NCBI GenBank assembly: GCA_910591455.2
Contig: OU342823.1
Location: 2,619,501 to 2,683,500, forward strand
Source of the DNA: Pholis gunnellus
Lineage: Eukaryota > Chordata > Actinopteri > Perciformes > Pholidae
Reading direction: 5' to 3'
Length of the DNA: 64,000 nucleotides
The notes under the pieces are model-generated. The model did no database searches, had not been told where the DNA came from, and saw only the letters and a program-made list of their open reading frames with translations. Of the stretch, positions 10,591 to 22,364 are shown one piece after another (positions within the stretch are counted from its first letter, which is position 1; the number at the start of each line of letters is the position of its first letter). The position numbers and the translations under genes were made by a program.

Positions 10591-12415
10591 AGGCTCTTTG
10601 ATGTGGATATAATGGAGGAATCTGTTTAGAATATTTCCTCTATCTAGAGCCCAAAGTAAAACCTCAGCCCACTTCTAAATATACTCACACAGCAGTGGGA
10701 ACTATGTGAGGTGGTGCGAGTCACTTCTTCAGGTCGGCAGGTCAGCCTGTCAATTCTTTTAGCTAACCTACGGGCCGCTTGTTCCGAATCCCCTCTGGAA
10801 ATAATCAACAACAGTGAGAATTATTCATCCCCACAGCTCAGCGTCACCTCCGCATCACAGATCCTAATAACAAAGTTCTGCATGAACGCATCGAGTGTAG
10901 GCTGATAAGACTTGGCACGGCGTGGCTCAATGCACCCAGACAAAGAATTTATTTTGCTTCTGCCAAACGAACGGATGGCATTAATAAAGATGATGAGTTC
11001 AAGTGAATTTCATAAATTAATGTAATATAGATATCTCCATTCCAAAACATGGCCAAGTGGGCCTAATATTGAACATAAAATATCCAAGTGTCCCTTCCCT
11101 CTTCATCCACTCTTTCTGTGGGACTCTCTGGCTAGACTGCTGCCTGCCAAAAGATTGTAGGACCTTAATTATATGACTTTCTAATACATGCACATTTTCC
11201 AAGTTGAGACGTAAGAGAAATAGAAACAAGAGTTGGTCACATAGAAAATGAAACAGCTTTTGGAACTTTGGATTTCATTTCTCAGTAGGTGGGGTCCCTC
11301 AAACCCCACTGATATATCTGTAATAATTGTAATAATAATTCCCCCAAAAATATTCACCAGTATTTTACCTTTAAAGGGCGAGTCCATCTGAGTTCTCTTC
11401 CAGGTTTCTTGAATGGAATCATCTACCGAACCGTACCACAGTAAGCTAATCAATAAGGTTATGAGTAATGTGAATGCTAGTTAGCCGTGCGAAGTTTGGA
11501 GATAACTGAAAGGGTTTGTTCGGATGTGGTCATCTTTCCCGTTGGCACAAATTGAGTTTAAACTGAGTTCAAACTTCAATTTGATGAAGGTGAGAAACTA
11601 TAGATATGTAAGTACTTATACTTGTACAGACTGAAATAACATAAATCAAAGTAAAATGTTCCTGTCAACAACAATCACACAACACATTTCTTTGTGAAAT
11701 GTGTTTTTGCTGTGTCACAACTTCAGCCTGATCATTCTGTTGCACTCCTCTCTTACTAACTCTCAAGCACTTTCCCTGTCTTTGGAATAAATCCAACATG
11801 AACTTAGACCTAACTCTGACTGTCTCTGTGTGGTGCGTTTGGGTGTGTTCTGTGGTACAACCATTGCAGTCCGAGACCTCCGTGTTGGTTTTATTAGCTG
11901 CTTGTGTTCAGTGTTTATTGCGTCCAAAAAAATGACTACATTTGACTAAATAAAAAAAATCCAAACATGGTGTGAATGATGCATCAGGTGCAGCAGATTA
12001 GAAGTCACCCAACAACAGGATAGGACTGCAAAGAGAACCTGTCTCTCTCCTCCCTACTCCTTCCCTCCCTCCCCCCCTCAAGAGAAGGAAACTGCTGTTC
12101 CTCCTTTAATTGTCTTCTTTTCATCCATTACGCTCATGCCTTCTGTTCCCATCCACGTTCCTCTCTATTCTGCATTAGCCTCTTCCCTCCCTTAGTCTTA
12201 ACTCTCTCCTCCTTCCTTCCTTCCCTCTCCCTCTCCCTCTCCTCCATCCTTTCTGTCACATCCCTACCTCCTTTAACCATCTAATTTCTCCCTCGTGTTT
12301 GCCTTTGTTTCCATCTCCCCTCCTTCTCGTTTTGTTTATTTGCTCTTCCTCCCGTGTCTCCTCCTCATCCAGAAGGACTCATTATGGCCGACTCTGTTAT
12401 TGTCCTGCCTCTGTT

Positions 12416-12416
<1 letters not shown>
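10591..12416. other. Non-coding; weak conserved-element candidate at 10700-10910
   Basis: No supported gene. The stretch 10700-10910 is non-repetitive and includes ataatcaacaacagtgagaa and attattcatccccacagctc. It resembles conserved non-coding DNA, but nothing here proves that. 12040-12360 is strongly pyrimidine-rich (ctccctcc runs). Confidence 0.3.

Positions 12417-12476
<60 letters not shown>
12417..12476. repeat. (CA)n microsatellite
   Basis: About 30 uninterrupted CA units. The overlapping frames of poly-His/Thr are artefacts of this repeat. Confidence 0.98.
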
Positions 12477-12479
<3 letters not shown>

Positions 12480-13399
12480 AGAATCACACACAGTAGTCAT
12501 GTTTTAGGGCGGCTGGTTAATTATTCAGGAAAACAAAGTACTGCAATCCCATCTCGGGAGGGGATCCAGCCATGTTTAATTTCCATTATGTTTCAGAGGA
12601 TAAAAACACGAAGAAACACAAACATAAACATGATCTATCTATTTGGAGTACTACACCACATATTTGGGTTTCCTAGGAAAAGGCTGCCTCAACTGGATGT
12701 GATGCAGGTATGGATCATGAAACAGATGAGCACCTGTCATCTGCTGAACAATGTGTCCTGCATCTTCACACTCAGCCTGTACAGATGGTCCACTACTCAG
12801 CTCTGGAGAACCTTGGAATCAGTTGGTGTTCAATGTTCAACCCGGCGGGAACCTGAAAAGTGAAGACAATGCTATCCTATATTTGCTCCCTTTTTTCTTT
12901 TGTGCTCCGATCCAGGACTCTGATCTGTGATACGACCTGGACCGTGAGTTTTATGATGCATTGCACCACTAATAGTATTATACTATTTCTAGTACATTAC
13001 ATGATTCAATGTTTAAATGTTTTTTTAAACTCAGCTTTTATCTGCTTGTGCTTGCCACACTTTTATTTTATTGAGCCTAAGCCATTGTTATCACTGCCAG
13101 GAGGATCGTGTGTGTTTCCCCTTTGAGTGAGTGCACCTCCGTGTCTGTCCACGGCTAATCTCTCATTCTGCTGCAGAAAACCGCATTTTAATGTGGGTGG
13201 CCAGTTATGGCTGCATGCTCAAGGACTCACATTTTCTCAAAACACCTTTTATTACCCGGTTTATACTGCCATCTGCTGCTCGCTGACTCCTCACTCACAG
13301 CGCTGAACCAGCCCCCCGGCCGGTAGGGGCCGCAAGTGATAACTCAGCTGAGTGCATCGCCGACTCCCAGCCGCCACCCTGCACCCACTGTGGGGGGAT
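12477..13399. other. Non-coding sequence, no gene seen
   Basis: Mostly unique sequence. The 169-codon frame ending at 12863 is a read-through of the CA array into unrelated DNA and is not supported as a gene. Confidence 0.4.
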
Positions 13400-13865
13400 A
13401 ACGGTTTGCATTTTGTTTGGCTAATAGGTAACGGAGCTACCACCACACACACTGCTGTAACTCGCTGCAACTCAGCCGCTGCTGGTAGACAGCTTTGAGA
13501 GTTTCATTTTGTTTTTGGCAAGATTGTACAAGGTGTATTATATCACATGGTCGATCACATGTTTTCGAGTTTGAATGAATTGTGTTTAACATCGCTTTAC
13601 AGCCCATTGGTTGGCTCACTTTTTATTGTTACGGACGATGTGTTTGGATAACCGCTAACAGCTAACAGAACTACCCCGCTGTTGTACCTCGTCGCAGTTC
13701 AGCTGCTGCTACGCGGGCGGACACCTTGTCGAGTTGAATGTTGTTTTTGGAAAGACTGTATGAAATGACTTTTATAGCAGCTTGGAGCTGATTGCCAGTA
13801 TACATCACCGCTTGTTTTTGAGAGAATTCATTGTTATTTATGACGCCTTATGGGCTATCGGTGTC
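13400..13865. repeat. Old tandem duplication, unit about 225 bp
   Basis: Two adjacent blocks align imperfectly. First block: actgctgtaactcgctgcaa, then ctcagccgctgct, tttcattttgtttttggcaa. Second block: cgctgttgtacctcgtcgca, then gttcagctgctgct, aatgttgtttttggaaagac. Both continue to a ...gcccattgg / ...gggctatcgg end. Divergence is substantial, so the duplication is old. No coding frame is shared between copies. Confidence 0.55.
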
Positions 13866-14864
13866 TAGACAGGAGGTTAGCCAATTGTGTGTTGTATTCA
13901 TTCTCCCACGTGAGATGCTGAGTTTGTGCACATTCTTCAATACAGATCAATAAGATCTCTCCCTAAACAGATTTCACAATCAGCAGAAGTTTGATTGACA
14001 CACCAGCCCAAATCATTTGTGGTTATTACGTACTTATCACGTACCTGAGTAGACAAACCTTCAGATGAACCAAGAGGGTTAGGTTTGAAAGCACCGTTAA
14101 TACAGCTCTAATACGGCTGTCGGCAAGTATTCAAGAAGGGTTTTATCAATGACATCAAATTACCACCACATCCTTATGTTTCTGTATCCTGCTCCACAGG
14201 AATGGCGAACTCCACTACTTACAATGAAAATAATTCCCAAATGTAAATGCATCAAATGGCTATTGCTGAAGAAATGGGTCCATAAATGGTATCAACAATG
14301 GGTTTTGAAATGATATGAATCTAAGGCTTTACTTGAGTGTCCTTTATGTTGATCATAAAGTTTGAGCGACTGCACGATTTGCATACTGATATGCATTACA
14401 ACTCTATGTGTTCATTTTTATTCTAATTAGCAGTTTCAGTCCGTGAGCAGCAGGGCTTGTCATCTGGTGATGGAGAGATGAAGACCTCCTTCTCTTCTTG
14501 TCCTCCTCCTTCTCTTGCCCTACATGATCAGACCTTTGATCAGTTATGATCTGACCTTTTCCTTGGCTCCTCCTCCACCTCTCCTCTCCCTCTCCTCTCC
14601 TCCTCTTTCTCTGAATCCTACTTGGCATTCTCTTCTTCCTCCCTTCCACCTCTCCTACATCTGCCTCTTCACTGCTCCTCCCTCCCTTCCGCTCCTCATT
14701 TCGGTACCCTTTCCTCCTCCTCTACTGGCTTTTGTCTACAAGTGTCCTCTCTAGCACTTTCCCTTTCCTTCCCCTCCTCCAGTCTGACCTCCCTATTTTC
14801 ACTCTGTCCTCTCCTTCGTTCTCTCCCTTTGTCTCCCTCCTTCTTCCCCTCTCCTCCCAGTGTC
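13866..14864. other. Non-coding; pyrimidine-rich tract 14480-14860
   Basis: The first half is unique AT-rich DNA. The second half is a CT-rich tract (ctcctcctcc, tctcctctcc) with strongly biased strand composition, which produces Ser/Leu/Pro frames on the plus strand and Arg/Glu/Lys frames on the minus strand. None is a gene. Confidence 0.5.
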
Positions 14865-15015
14865 CCATCAGGCCAAGCCAACCTAATTAGGAGTGTTGTG
14901 CCTGTTAGAGGACTCAAACACCACTCCTGTTTATTGCAATTAGCATGGCCATTAACAAACACTTCACAACACCGGGGGGCGCCGCTTTCTGCATTATTTA
15001 TAAGGTGTGGAAGGG
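14865..15015. other. Candidate conserved non-coding element
   Basis: A compact, non-repetitive island between a CT-rich tract and a G run. It has AATTAG and CAATTAG homeodomain-type cores (aacctaattaggagtg; ttgcaattagcatggccatt) and tgcattatttataagg. The appearance fits vertebrate developmental enhancers, but only an alignment to other fish could establish conservation. Confidence 0.3.
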
Positions 15016-15211
15016 GGGGGGGAGAGAGCATGAAGGGAGAGCAGGATAGCTCCCATCTTGTCTCCTGGTTTCCTTATCTCTCCTGCTCTGAACTCCCTTT
15101 CCTGCTTTTACCCCTCCCACTTTCTCCTTCTCCATCCAGTTTTGAGGCTCTGTTTTTCCTCAGATAGTAAGTCTCGACAGTGTCCTGCAGAGCAACAACA
15201 TTTGAGCCAGG

Positions 15212-15400
15212 TTAAACTTTTTTGCCGATGGCCCTGCGTCCAGACGGACGGACAGATGGATAAGATGGATGGGATCTCTTGTGTACAGCTCTCTTCATGT
15301 CATTCCACATGTTTTCGATGGTATTGCGGTCTGGGCTCTGACAGGGCCATTTCAAGACTTTGAGGTTGAAATGTCTCGTTTTGTCTTCAGTGGTGGATGG
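15212..15400 (-). pseudogene. Tc1-type transposase C-terminal fragment
   Basis: The minus strand encodes VLKWPCQSPDRNTIENMWND and then MKRAVHKR. This corresponds to the family signature WPSQSPDLNPIENLW.DLK.AVHKR around the third catalytic residue (E) of Tc1/mariner DD34E transposases. The Glu in TIENMW is kept, but the rest of the catalytic domain, the paired-type DNA-binding domain and the inverted repeats are not visible. It is a dead internal fragment. A second, unrelated Tc1-type element lies at 55225-55735. Confidence 0.85.
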
Positions 15401-15645
15401 GTCAAACACACCCACACTTTTTTGTCCAGCTGACTGGTTGTGTCGAAAGTAAAAGTAAACATTGACATTTTCACATAAATTGCTAGTCACTTGACTATTT
15501 TTTCACTCGCTAGTCAAGTGAGTCACTCGTCACTCGGTCAAGTTTAAAGTCACTCAAACTGTTTTCTGAAACCAACTAACTTGTTTTCTTGCCTTAACTT
15601 AACTTCCTGTGAAGACAGACGTTTATCTTTAAAGGACACTATGCT

Positions 15646-15835
15646 TGTAACAAGCGTGTATTGACATGTCGTCCAGACACGTTGAACAATAACTCTAGAG
15701 GGGCACCTAGTGTGTTGATCTCCAATGTCATTGGGAACTGACCAAGCAGCGATATTTGACGATTTGGGAGGGAGATTTTGTGATATTTGGAGCCATTCAT
15801 TATCCAATCTATCTTAACAAGAGCATCTGAGTACA
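15646..15835 (+). repeat. Degenerate dispersed repeat fragment
   Basis: Contains gggaactgaccaagcagcga and tatttgacgatttgggaggg, which align with actgaccaagctgctgtatt and tgacaagttgagagtagg near 60070-60100. Related fragments occur near 9830, 26760, 28915 and 39510. The edges are uncertain. Confidence 0.4.
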
Positions 15836-15989
15836 AAACAAATGGATTTTTAAGCACATGCACGCATACAAGTTTTGAAATTGCAGTTTGGTGTGCAAAA
15901 TGATGTCAATGTAAGTATAAATTTAAGTTAAAGTTAAAAATGAAAAGAGCTTCTGTTCTCAACCAGTTTGTGGGTGGGAGCTGCTGTTC

Positions 15990-16330
15990 AGGATGCTAAC
16001 CAACTTGGAGCATTCTTGTGATGTCACCCGTTGGTTTATGGAGTTCGGCATTTTGGCAATCAGCATTTCCTTTTTTTGTAACCACACACTGAATTAGATA
16101 TCTTTAGGCCACCAACATGTTACAATTAACTTTCATGAACTGAAAACATACTGCAAAAGGGTTGAAGATCTAAGAAGAAAATGCTGTGATAGCAATCTTT
16201 CAATCACAAGGTAGCCCCAACCGAAAGCACACCCTGCTTTATGATCTATTTGACTCTAAATGGACCGTAATTTACTAAATGAATTATTCTGCATTGAAGA
16301 AGACTTACAACTAGCAATTGAGACCATCCA
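15990..16330 (-). repeat. Dispersed MITE-like repeat, copy B
   Basis: Reverse-oriented relative of the block at 5813-6140. The parts tcaatcacaaggtagcccca, ctttatgatctatttgactc, taaatggaccgtaatttact and attgaagaagacttacaact are reverse complements of the matching copy A segments. The end near 15996-16060 (tgatgtcacccgttggttta) is also a phrase of this family. The portion equivalent to the CTCF-like motif is not present in this copy. Confidence 0.6.
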
Positions 16331-17214
16331 ACCTCCTATCTTGAATCTTATCTCAGATCCAGTCAGCTTCAGTTGGCTAAAATAGAGCCAAGTTGTAGTT
16401 GTTGTTCTGAAATATGAATCTAAAATGACCCAGGAAATGTTAGTGTCATAGACTGAGAAGTTCATTAGATCACTGCTTATTCAGCAACACAGACTCTGAG
16501 TCAACATGCAGTGTCCCGAGGGAGGCCAGCTGAGATGAGACACTAAACTATATGATATACCAACGACAAGAATGATATAAATAGAAGCAGAACAAATCAG
16601 CGATGTAAAATATATATATAACATCGATTTACATGGATTCATTTGTTTTCATTTTAATATTCAACTTGAGTGTGGATATTCATTCTTGCCCCTACAAATA
16701 TAATATAGACCACACCAGCACGTGATACTTTGCAAAATGTCCCTCTTTTGGCGGAATAGAAAACAGAAGATCCTATAGATGGCAATGTAATTGGATTTGC
16801 CTCAAATATCAGGACAGTGGAGTCAGAGAGCTGGCTCCTTCTGTTTATTTGTTTCACAACCGGCTACACAACACAAAGGGAGGAGGGGGTGCGCCAGGTA
16901 AAAAATGCCTCAATGTTTTTGGCACCAATCTGACTAAACTAAGCTTTCTGGGAAACCAGTGACTACTGTGAATAAAGCAGTTGTAGTCCAGGGAAGACTG
17001 AATGGAATGGCAATGGCAAATCAGAAGATTCTTGGGTCTTGCACTTGTGGTTGGTAACAACTCTCAGAGGCTTGGGCGTACACCAAGGGAAGTAGACGTG
17101 TCCGCAGAATAACCAAAGGCAACCTTGCACTGCCCAGGCAAATGAGACATGAAAGGCACAAGGCCAGGTTGAGCACCAGAGCGCTATCGAGCCCAGTGTT
17201 GCAGATGGTCATAA
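16331..17214. other. Non-coding; possibly decayed LINE sequence
   Basis: No intact gene. The right half (about 16890-17210) may belong to the same decayed retroelement as the coding remnant that follows, since its plus-strand text continues into it without a visible boundary, but frames are broken throughout. Confidence 0.3.
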
Positions 17215-17415
17215 CTGTGGAATGCTGAACTAGTAGCAAAATACAGAGAGAAAGGCTGGAGGGCAAACACCTATCCAGTAGAAATCGGCTGTTGCAACTT
17301 TGTCAGCCTCTCAACCAAGCACATTCTGAGAGACATTGGCTTCACGTCTATGAAAGTTGAAAAAATCATAACAGATCTCTCCGAAGAAAAAGAAAAGGGG
17401 AATTTTGGGCTCTGA
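17215..17415 (+). pseudogene. Retrotransposon pol C-terminal remnant
   Basis: Between in-frame stops lies a 66-codon plus-strand frame with AELVAKYREKGWRANTYPVE, IGCCNFVSLSTKHILRDIGF and an acidic/basic helix ending EEKEKGNFGL. The pattern AELV..C...GW....PVEVGCRGFV..S....L.D.G is the conserved C-terminal segment of LINE-type polymerases annotated widely in fish genomes. In this copy the usual CRGF is changed to CCNF and the surrounding frame is lost, so the gene is dead. The identification is by remembered motif, and the clade is not determined. Confidence 0.6.
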
Positions 17416-17559
17416 CTACATTGAAGAGACCTCACTATCCTTAGATGTTCCAGGATTATAGAGGAGATTAATAAATGAAGACGGTCTGATCTATACTGTG
17501 ATAAGCTTTGAGAATAGCCTTGTAAGGGAAGTTTGAGAGAACTTGGATTTCCATAGTAA

Positions 17560-17835
17560 TCAACATTACTTGTATAGACCTTTTCTAGTCTTCCGACCAC
17601 TCAAAGTGCTTTGACACTACATGTCATCATTCACTCATTCATACACTGATGGAAGGGGCTACCATGTAAGGTGCCACCTGCCCATCAGGACTATCTAACA
17701 TTCACACAGCATGCGGGAGCAATTTGGGGTTAAGTGTCTTGCCCAAAAACATATCAACATGTACTAGCGGTACTGGGAATGGAACACATGAGCCTGTTCT
17801 ACCACTGAGCCATAGTCGCCCACATAGTTCCAGGA
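17560..17835 (+). repeat. Teleost dispersed repeat
   Basis: Contains cttttctagtcttccgacca, ctcaaagtgctttgacacta, tcatacactgatggaagggg, gctaccatgtaaggtgccac, gtgtcttgcccaaaaacata and ctaccactgagccatagtcg. These are consecutive phrases of a very common percomorph repeat. A poorer fragment of the same family lies at 35830-36000. It has no coding content. Confidence 0.7.
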
Positions 17836-20090
17836 CACTATCATTTCTGATGGATATGTTTGCATTGGACTAATTTAGGATATGCTAGGAACAGCTAGGA
17901 ATATGCTGTCATGTTACAATTGACCCTTCCTAAATCCCGTCGCTCCAATACCTGTTATACTTAGATATGCTATGTGATGTTCAAAGGTAATACTACTATG
18001 TAAGTCTCATTGCATTAGTGTCACAATCTTCATGGCCTCATGACATTCTCTACAGTCACAGTTACTATGAGGAACTTTCATTTTATGTTGAATTTGGCAT
18101 CCCTTGCGGACAAAAGTGGTAGTGTTGCTGAGCACCAGATTACCGGATCAGGGTCTGTCCATGGTTCACTGGCCTCTGCCAGACGCCCCACTGGAGTCTT
18201 AGATGAAGGAGTTTCTGGTGAACCTGAATGATTTCATCTAATTCCATGCCCCAAGGTGACCTTTCATATATTTTGATATATACAATGTCTGGCATCCCAA
18301 CCAGAAAAGTTACCTTAGTAAAGATTATTTAAATTTCCACCCAGTGAAAGCATTTTTATATTGTGAAGTGTTGTAATGTGTGCACATCTGCACAACAATC
18401 CTCATTTTTAACAACATTATCATGCTTTTTTGTAAAGTAACAGTAACAGGATAGTTAGCTTTCTTTTCATGTCCTAATTACATCACACTGTTCCATGTAT
18501 TCCAATACTCCCCAAGCCTGACAATCACATAATACATAAGATGAAACCTAAAATATCACTGCAGGGGACTGAGCTATGGAATTTGAAAGGAGCAAACATC
18601 TTTTTGAATTAACAATGAAAATGAATCTATGCATTATGAGAAGATGAGTACTGAAACAGAGAAAAACAGGAAAATAATTTGTGAAACTAAGTTAGATGTA
18701 GAGTCCTGAGAAATTAACCTAAAATGTGAAGTGCCTCTTACAAAATGTGATGACGTCTGTCTCGAGTCGCTGGTGCCGACCATTTTGAAATGCTGGTGAT
18801 AGAATGTGTGGTCTATATTATATTTTATAAGGCACGTGAAAAGTGCATTTGGTCCACTTCCTGATAGGGGCCATGGTTGGCCTAGGCACACAGCAGATAA
18901 AGTGGGCTCTGGTACTCTGCTGGAATGCTAAAGTGTGGCAGGATGAGATGGAGGGAGGTTTATCAGTCAGCTCTGAAGGAATCTGGGTTCCACTTCACTG
19001 TCCTCTATGAGCTCAGTGGGCAATGGTGCATCTAGAAAGACTGAATGATCGGAGACGGAGTGAAACGGCGGGTCATGGGCGGCAGCGAGCCTCAGCCCAT
19101 AGCCCACTGGAATCACTTCCAAATCTCACCTATAAGCATACAAATTGTTCAGATAACAGTAGTCTGGCCTAATAACTTGAATTGGAGTCATGGAAGGAAA
19201 GATCCAAGATCAGAAGCCATGATGGAACTCTGTCCCACTGGACTAAACACAGATGCCAATATTAGGTCAGTGTAGGCAACATTGGTCCCAAAATTTGATT
19301 TGAAATCCATCGCTAATTATTTTTCTTGCCCCCACGGTGTGTGCACACACACTGATATTTTGTGTAAAAATATGGATATCTGGGAGCTGTAAATGTGACT
19401 CCAGGGACGTCTGTATTGAAAGTGCGAGGGCCTTTGTGGGTGGGTGGGGCGTGCCCTAAGAGAAAGTGGGCCCTCCAACAATGTCTTGATCAGAGAATGT
19501 GCTCTTGTGATTGATTCACATTTGTCTTTGGTGTTTTTGTTACATACAAATATGAAATGATTGCTGGGTAATATGTAAGCTGATGTTGGTCATGGGACAA
19601 GACAATATGATCTACAATAGCTAGTCCTAATAGGTTTTGCTCTACTTTACCGATACAGTAGCCTAAGTAACTAATTTGACAGTAAAATCCAACACATTAT
19701 TGGTCTAATATACAATTCGCCAAGTGGTGTGTGTGTGTGTGTGTGTTTTTATGTTTGTGCAATGCTTCACAACTAGTAGCTAATGTGCACTACGGCCCAA
19801 TCAAGAGTCACAAAATCAGTTTTCTACAACATTTAGGAATATTCAGATCCTATTTGGTGGCCATTTTGAAAAATGGCTGCCATCAACTGTGTATTTTACC
19901 ACAAAATGCACAACTGTTGTGCTGAATACGATCAAAACCTTCTCATCATTTTACCCTGACCATTTCGTTTTACTGTGAAATACATAATCAACTTTAGGAT
20001 AATAAAAATAAGTGTCTTCACATGTTCTCCATGTTCATCCCTACACACACACACCCCTGCCCCCCTTCTTTCTCTCTCTCTCTCATCCAG
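17836..20090. other. Non-coding sequence, no gene seen
   Basis: Mostly unique AT-rich sequence, with a short (GT)n at 19728-19745 and a CA/CT-rich run at 20045-20090. Small frames (18040-18231, 18634-18891, 19045-19275) have no domain or splice support. Confidence 0.4.
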
Positions 20091-20215
20091 AGCGTGGGTG
20101 GCCGAGGAGGAGGACGTGGCCACCTGGCCGAGCATGCGGGGATCCACATTAGCCTGCTGCTGTGCAAACGCGCTCCTGCATCCAGCACCGCCGCTTTAAT
20201 TGTCATGGAAATCAG
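20091..20215 (+). other. Exon-like or conserved non-coding block
   Basis: A strong polypyrimidine tract and AG (ctttctctctctctctcatccag, in part) precede the block, and CAG|gtgcat follows at 20216. One frame (AGC GTG GGT GGC ...) is open across all 125 nt and reads SVGGRGGGRGHLAEHAGIHI and on to VMEIR. GC content is clearly above the flanks. It could be an internal exon, but the right half (gccgctttaattgtcatgga) also looks like a conserved enhancer core. No partner exon was found. Confidence 0.25.
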
Positions 20216-22009
20216 GTGCATTTGTGTGAGTGTGTATCTATGTGCAGCAGCTCCTGGATGTGTCTATTTGTGTGTGTGAATGAGTGTGCATTTGTTTAGG
20301 TATGGGTTGTATACATTGTGCATATGGTATGTGGATTTTTCATGGTAATGAAGCGTTTGGTGATGTGCAAATTCTATTGTTGTTTTGTGTGTGCGTGTTA
20401 CAATGTGCGTTCAAGGTTGTACCACAAGGCTGGTAGTACAAAACCCTACTGAAGCTCTATATAAAAAGTAAGGTAAGGAAAGAAGTTTCAGAAACGTAGA
20501 CACCACAGCCATTCATGAGCACATGAACATCAGCACCAGTGCTCCATATCGATATGTTTGTCATGAGAGGAATCGGCACAATTAAACTGTCCAATAGTTA
20601 ACAGATTCCAGTAAATGTTAACCCTTTATTTTCATTATTTCTTTCAACATTTCTATGCAGTATATAAACATGTTCATCAATTGTTTATAATATATTATAA
20701 CTCTATAAAGTGTTTATTGATGTATTCAGAAATACAACACTTCCCGTGAAGCATCCACAACTGGTGAATGAACGGATAATGAATTATTGACAAAATAATA
20801 TAAGTTGTAATCATGTGAAAGAGGTTGTCCTATGAATATGATGTATTTGTTTGATAATTTTGCAACGTAGGTGTATTTTATTAATTCTACTAAAGCGTTC
20901 AAATTATTACTGAATTATTTATAATCTCTCCTTTCCCTTATCCATGACAATTGAACAAATTCCATCTGCAGATGGAGACCATGAGGTGTTGCTGAAAACT
21001 CAGAGAGACATTTAGTAAGTTGACACTGAGTAAGAAGTTTTTGTTGTTAGTATGACAAGTACCTTTTTCCCAGGTCTACAATAAAGCTCAACATGTAAAT
21101 CACCTGTGAATGATTATTATTATTACAGTTTATACATTTTTCATATGGACTTGTTAATGTGCCCACTGACTAGCTTTAGAGTTAGATGTCATAACAAATT
21201 GGGAGTACGTCCTTCACAGAAAAACAACCAGAAGCATGTTCAAGGCCACCCTCTAAGTGTCGAGATTTGTTTTCCCATTAAAAATGAGACATCAGTAAAA
21301 CATAGCATGTAGTCTGATTTGTTTTTTAGCATGTGAGTCTGCTTTCCTGACTTCAGTGAGCAGCTCATCCCACCACTGCAGGGCCAGAACAGAGAAGAGC
21401 CTCGACTGAGAAGAGGTATAGAATGGACATCATGGCAGTAGGGCAGGGTCAGCAGCCTTTTAGATATGAAGTGCCATACCAGCATTAAGTTTAATATTAA
21501 GTTTAACATTGAAAACTCATCCAAATTAAATCGCCAACGGATCTGTCATTTTATTCCATCCACAGGCAACATGCAACATATTGCATATTTCTTTTCCGAT
21601 AATCAGGACACTTTAATTATATATGAGAGCACTATACAAGAATGCAAATACAAAGAATTTCCTAAGGAAAACATCCACATTTGAGTTGAAATCATTAACC
21701 TGACCAACCTTCCACCAATCTTGTGGGGAATAAAATCAATCAAACTACTGTAAATAACAGGCCATGCAACTACCGATAGCTGTGAAAGAAGTAATTTGTC
21801 ATGCGGATGAGAGGTCACTTCAACATTTCCATGGCAGCTTCGACCATTTTGGCGTGAAATGAGGAATGTGAATATTGTTCGCCATTTCTTATCATTTAGA
21901 TTGCGCCATGAGGATATTGTCTCATGTCCGGTATGAGCAGGAACAACAATTACGGTGACCAATAAGTCAACAACCAACAAACGTACAAACATTACATATG
22001 GCATTTGAG
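20216..22009. other. Non-coding AT-rich sequence, no gene seen
   Basis: Low-GC sequence (notably 20580-20930) without supported genes. It ends at the TA target site used by the pogo-type transposon. Confidence 0.45.
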
Positions 22010-22011
22010 TA

Positions 22012-22038
22012 CCGTATTTTCCGCACTATAGGGCGCAC
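22012..22038 (+). repeat. Left terminal inverted repeat of pogo-type element
   Basis: It begins ccgtattttccgcactatag directly after the TA at 22010-22011 and pairs with 23922-23948 at 26 of 27 positions (ggcgcac here, ggcacac there). Confidence 0.95.
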
Positions 22039-22169
22039 TGGATTATAAGGCGCACTGTCAATGAATGGTCTATTTTCGATCTTTTTTCATATATAAAGCG
22101 CACCGGACTATAAGGCGCATTAAGCGAAACAAAACAGTCAGATCAGTCAGTCAGTCAAACTTTATTAAA

Positions 22170-22340
22170 CGTGTTCACAATAACTCTCAACATTGTTTAA
22201 AAGTTAATGAGCGTATTCAGAATAACTCCCAACCTTGTTCAGTTGTAACATGTAAAAAAAACAGTCTGATACCGCTAAATCAAACGTCAGCGTGTTCACA
22301 ATAACTCTCAAAATTGTTCAGTTATAACACGTAAAATACA
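22170..22340. repeat. Subterminal direct repeats in the transposon
   Basis: Three imperfect copies of a unit with cacaataactctcaacattg, then ttcagttataacacgtaaa or a variant. They start near 22172, 22212 and 22290. They may be transposase-binding sites or replication-slippage products; function is inference. Confidence 0.75.
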
Positions 22341-22364
22341 ACACAATACACTCACTTTTTCAGT

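Noticed and set aside
12354..12863. 169-codon frame with poly-His/Thr
   Set aside because: Produced by a (CA)n array read through into unique DNA; no domain or splice evidence.
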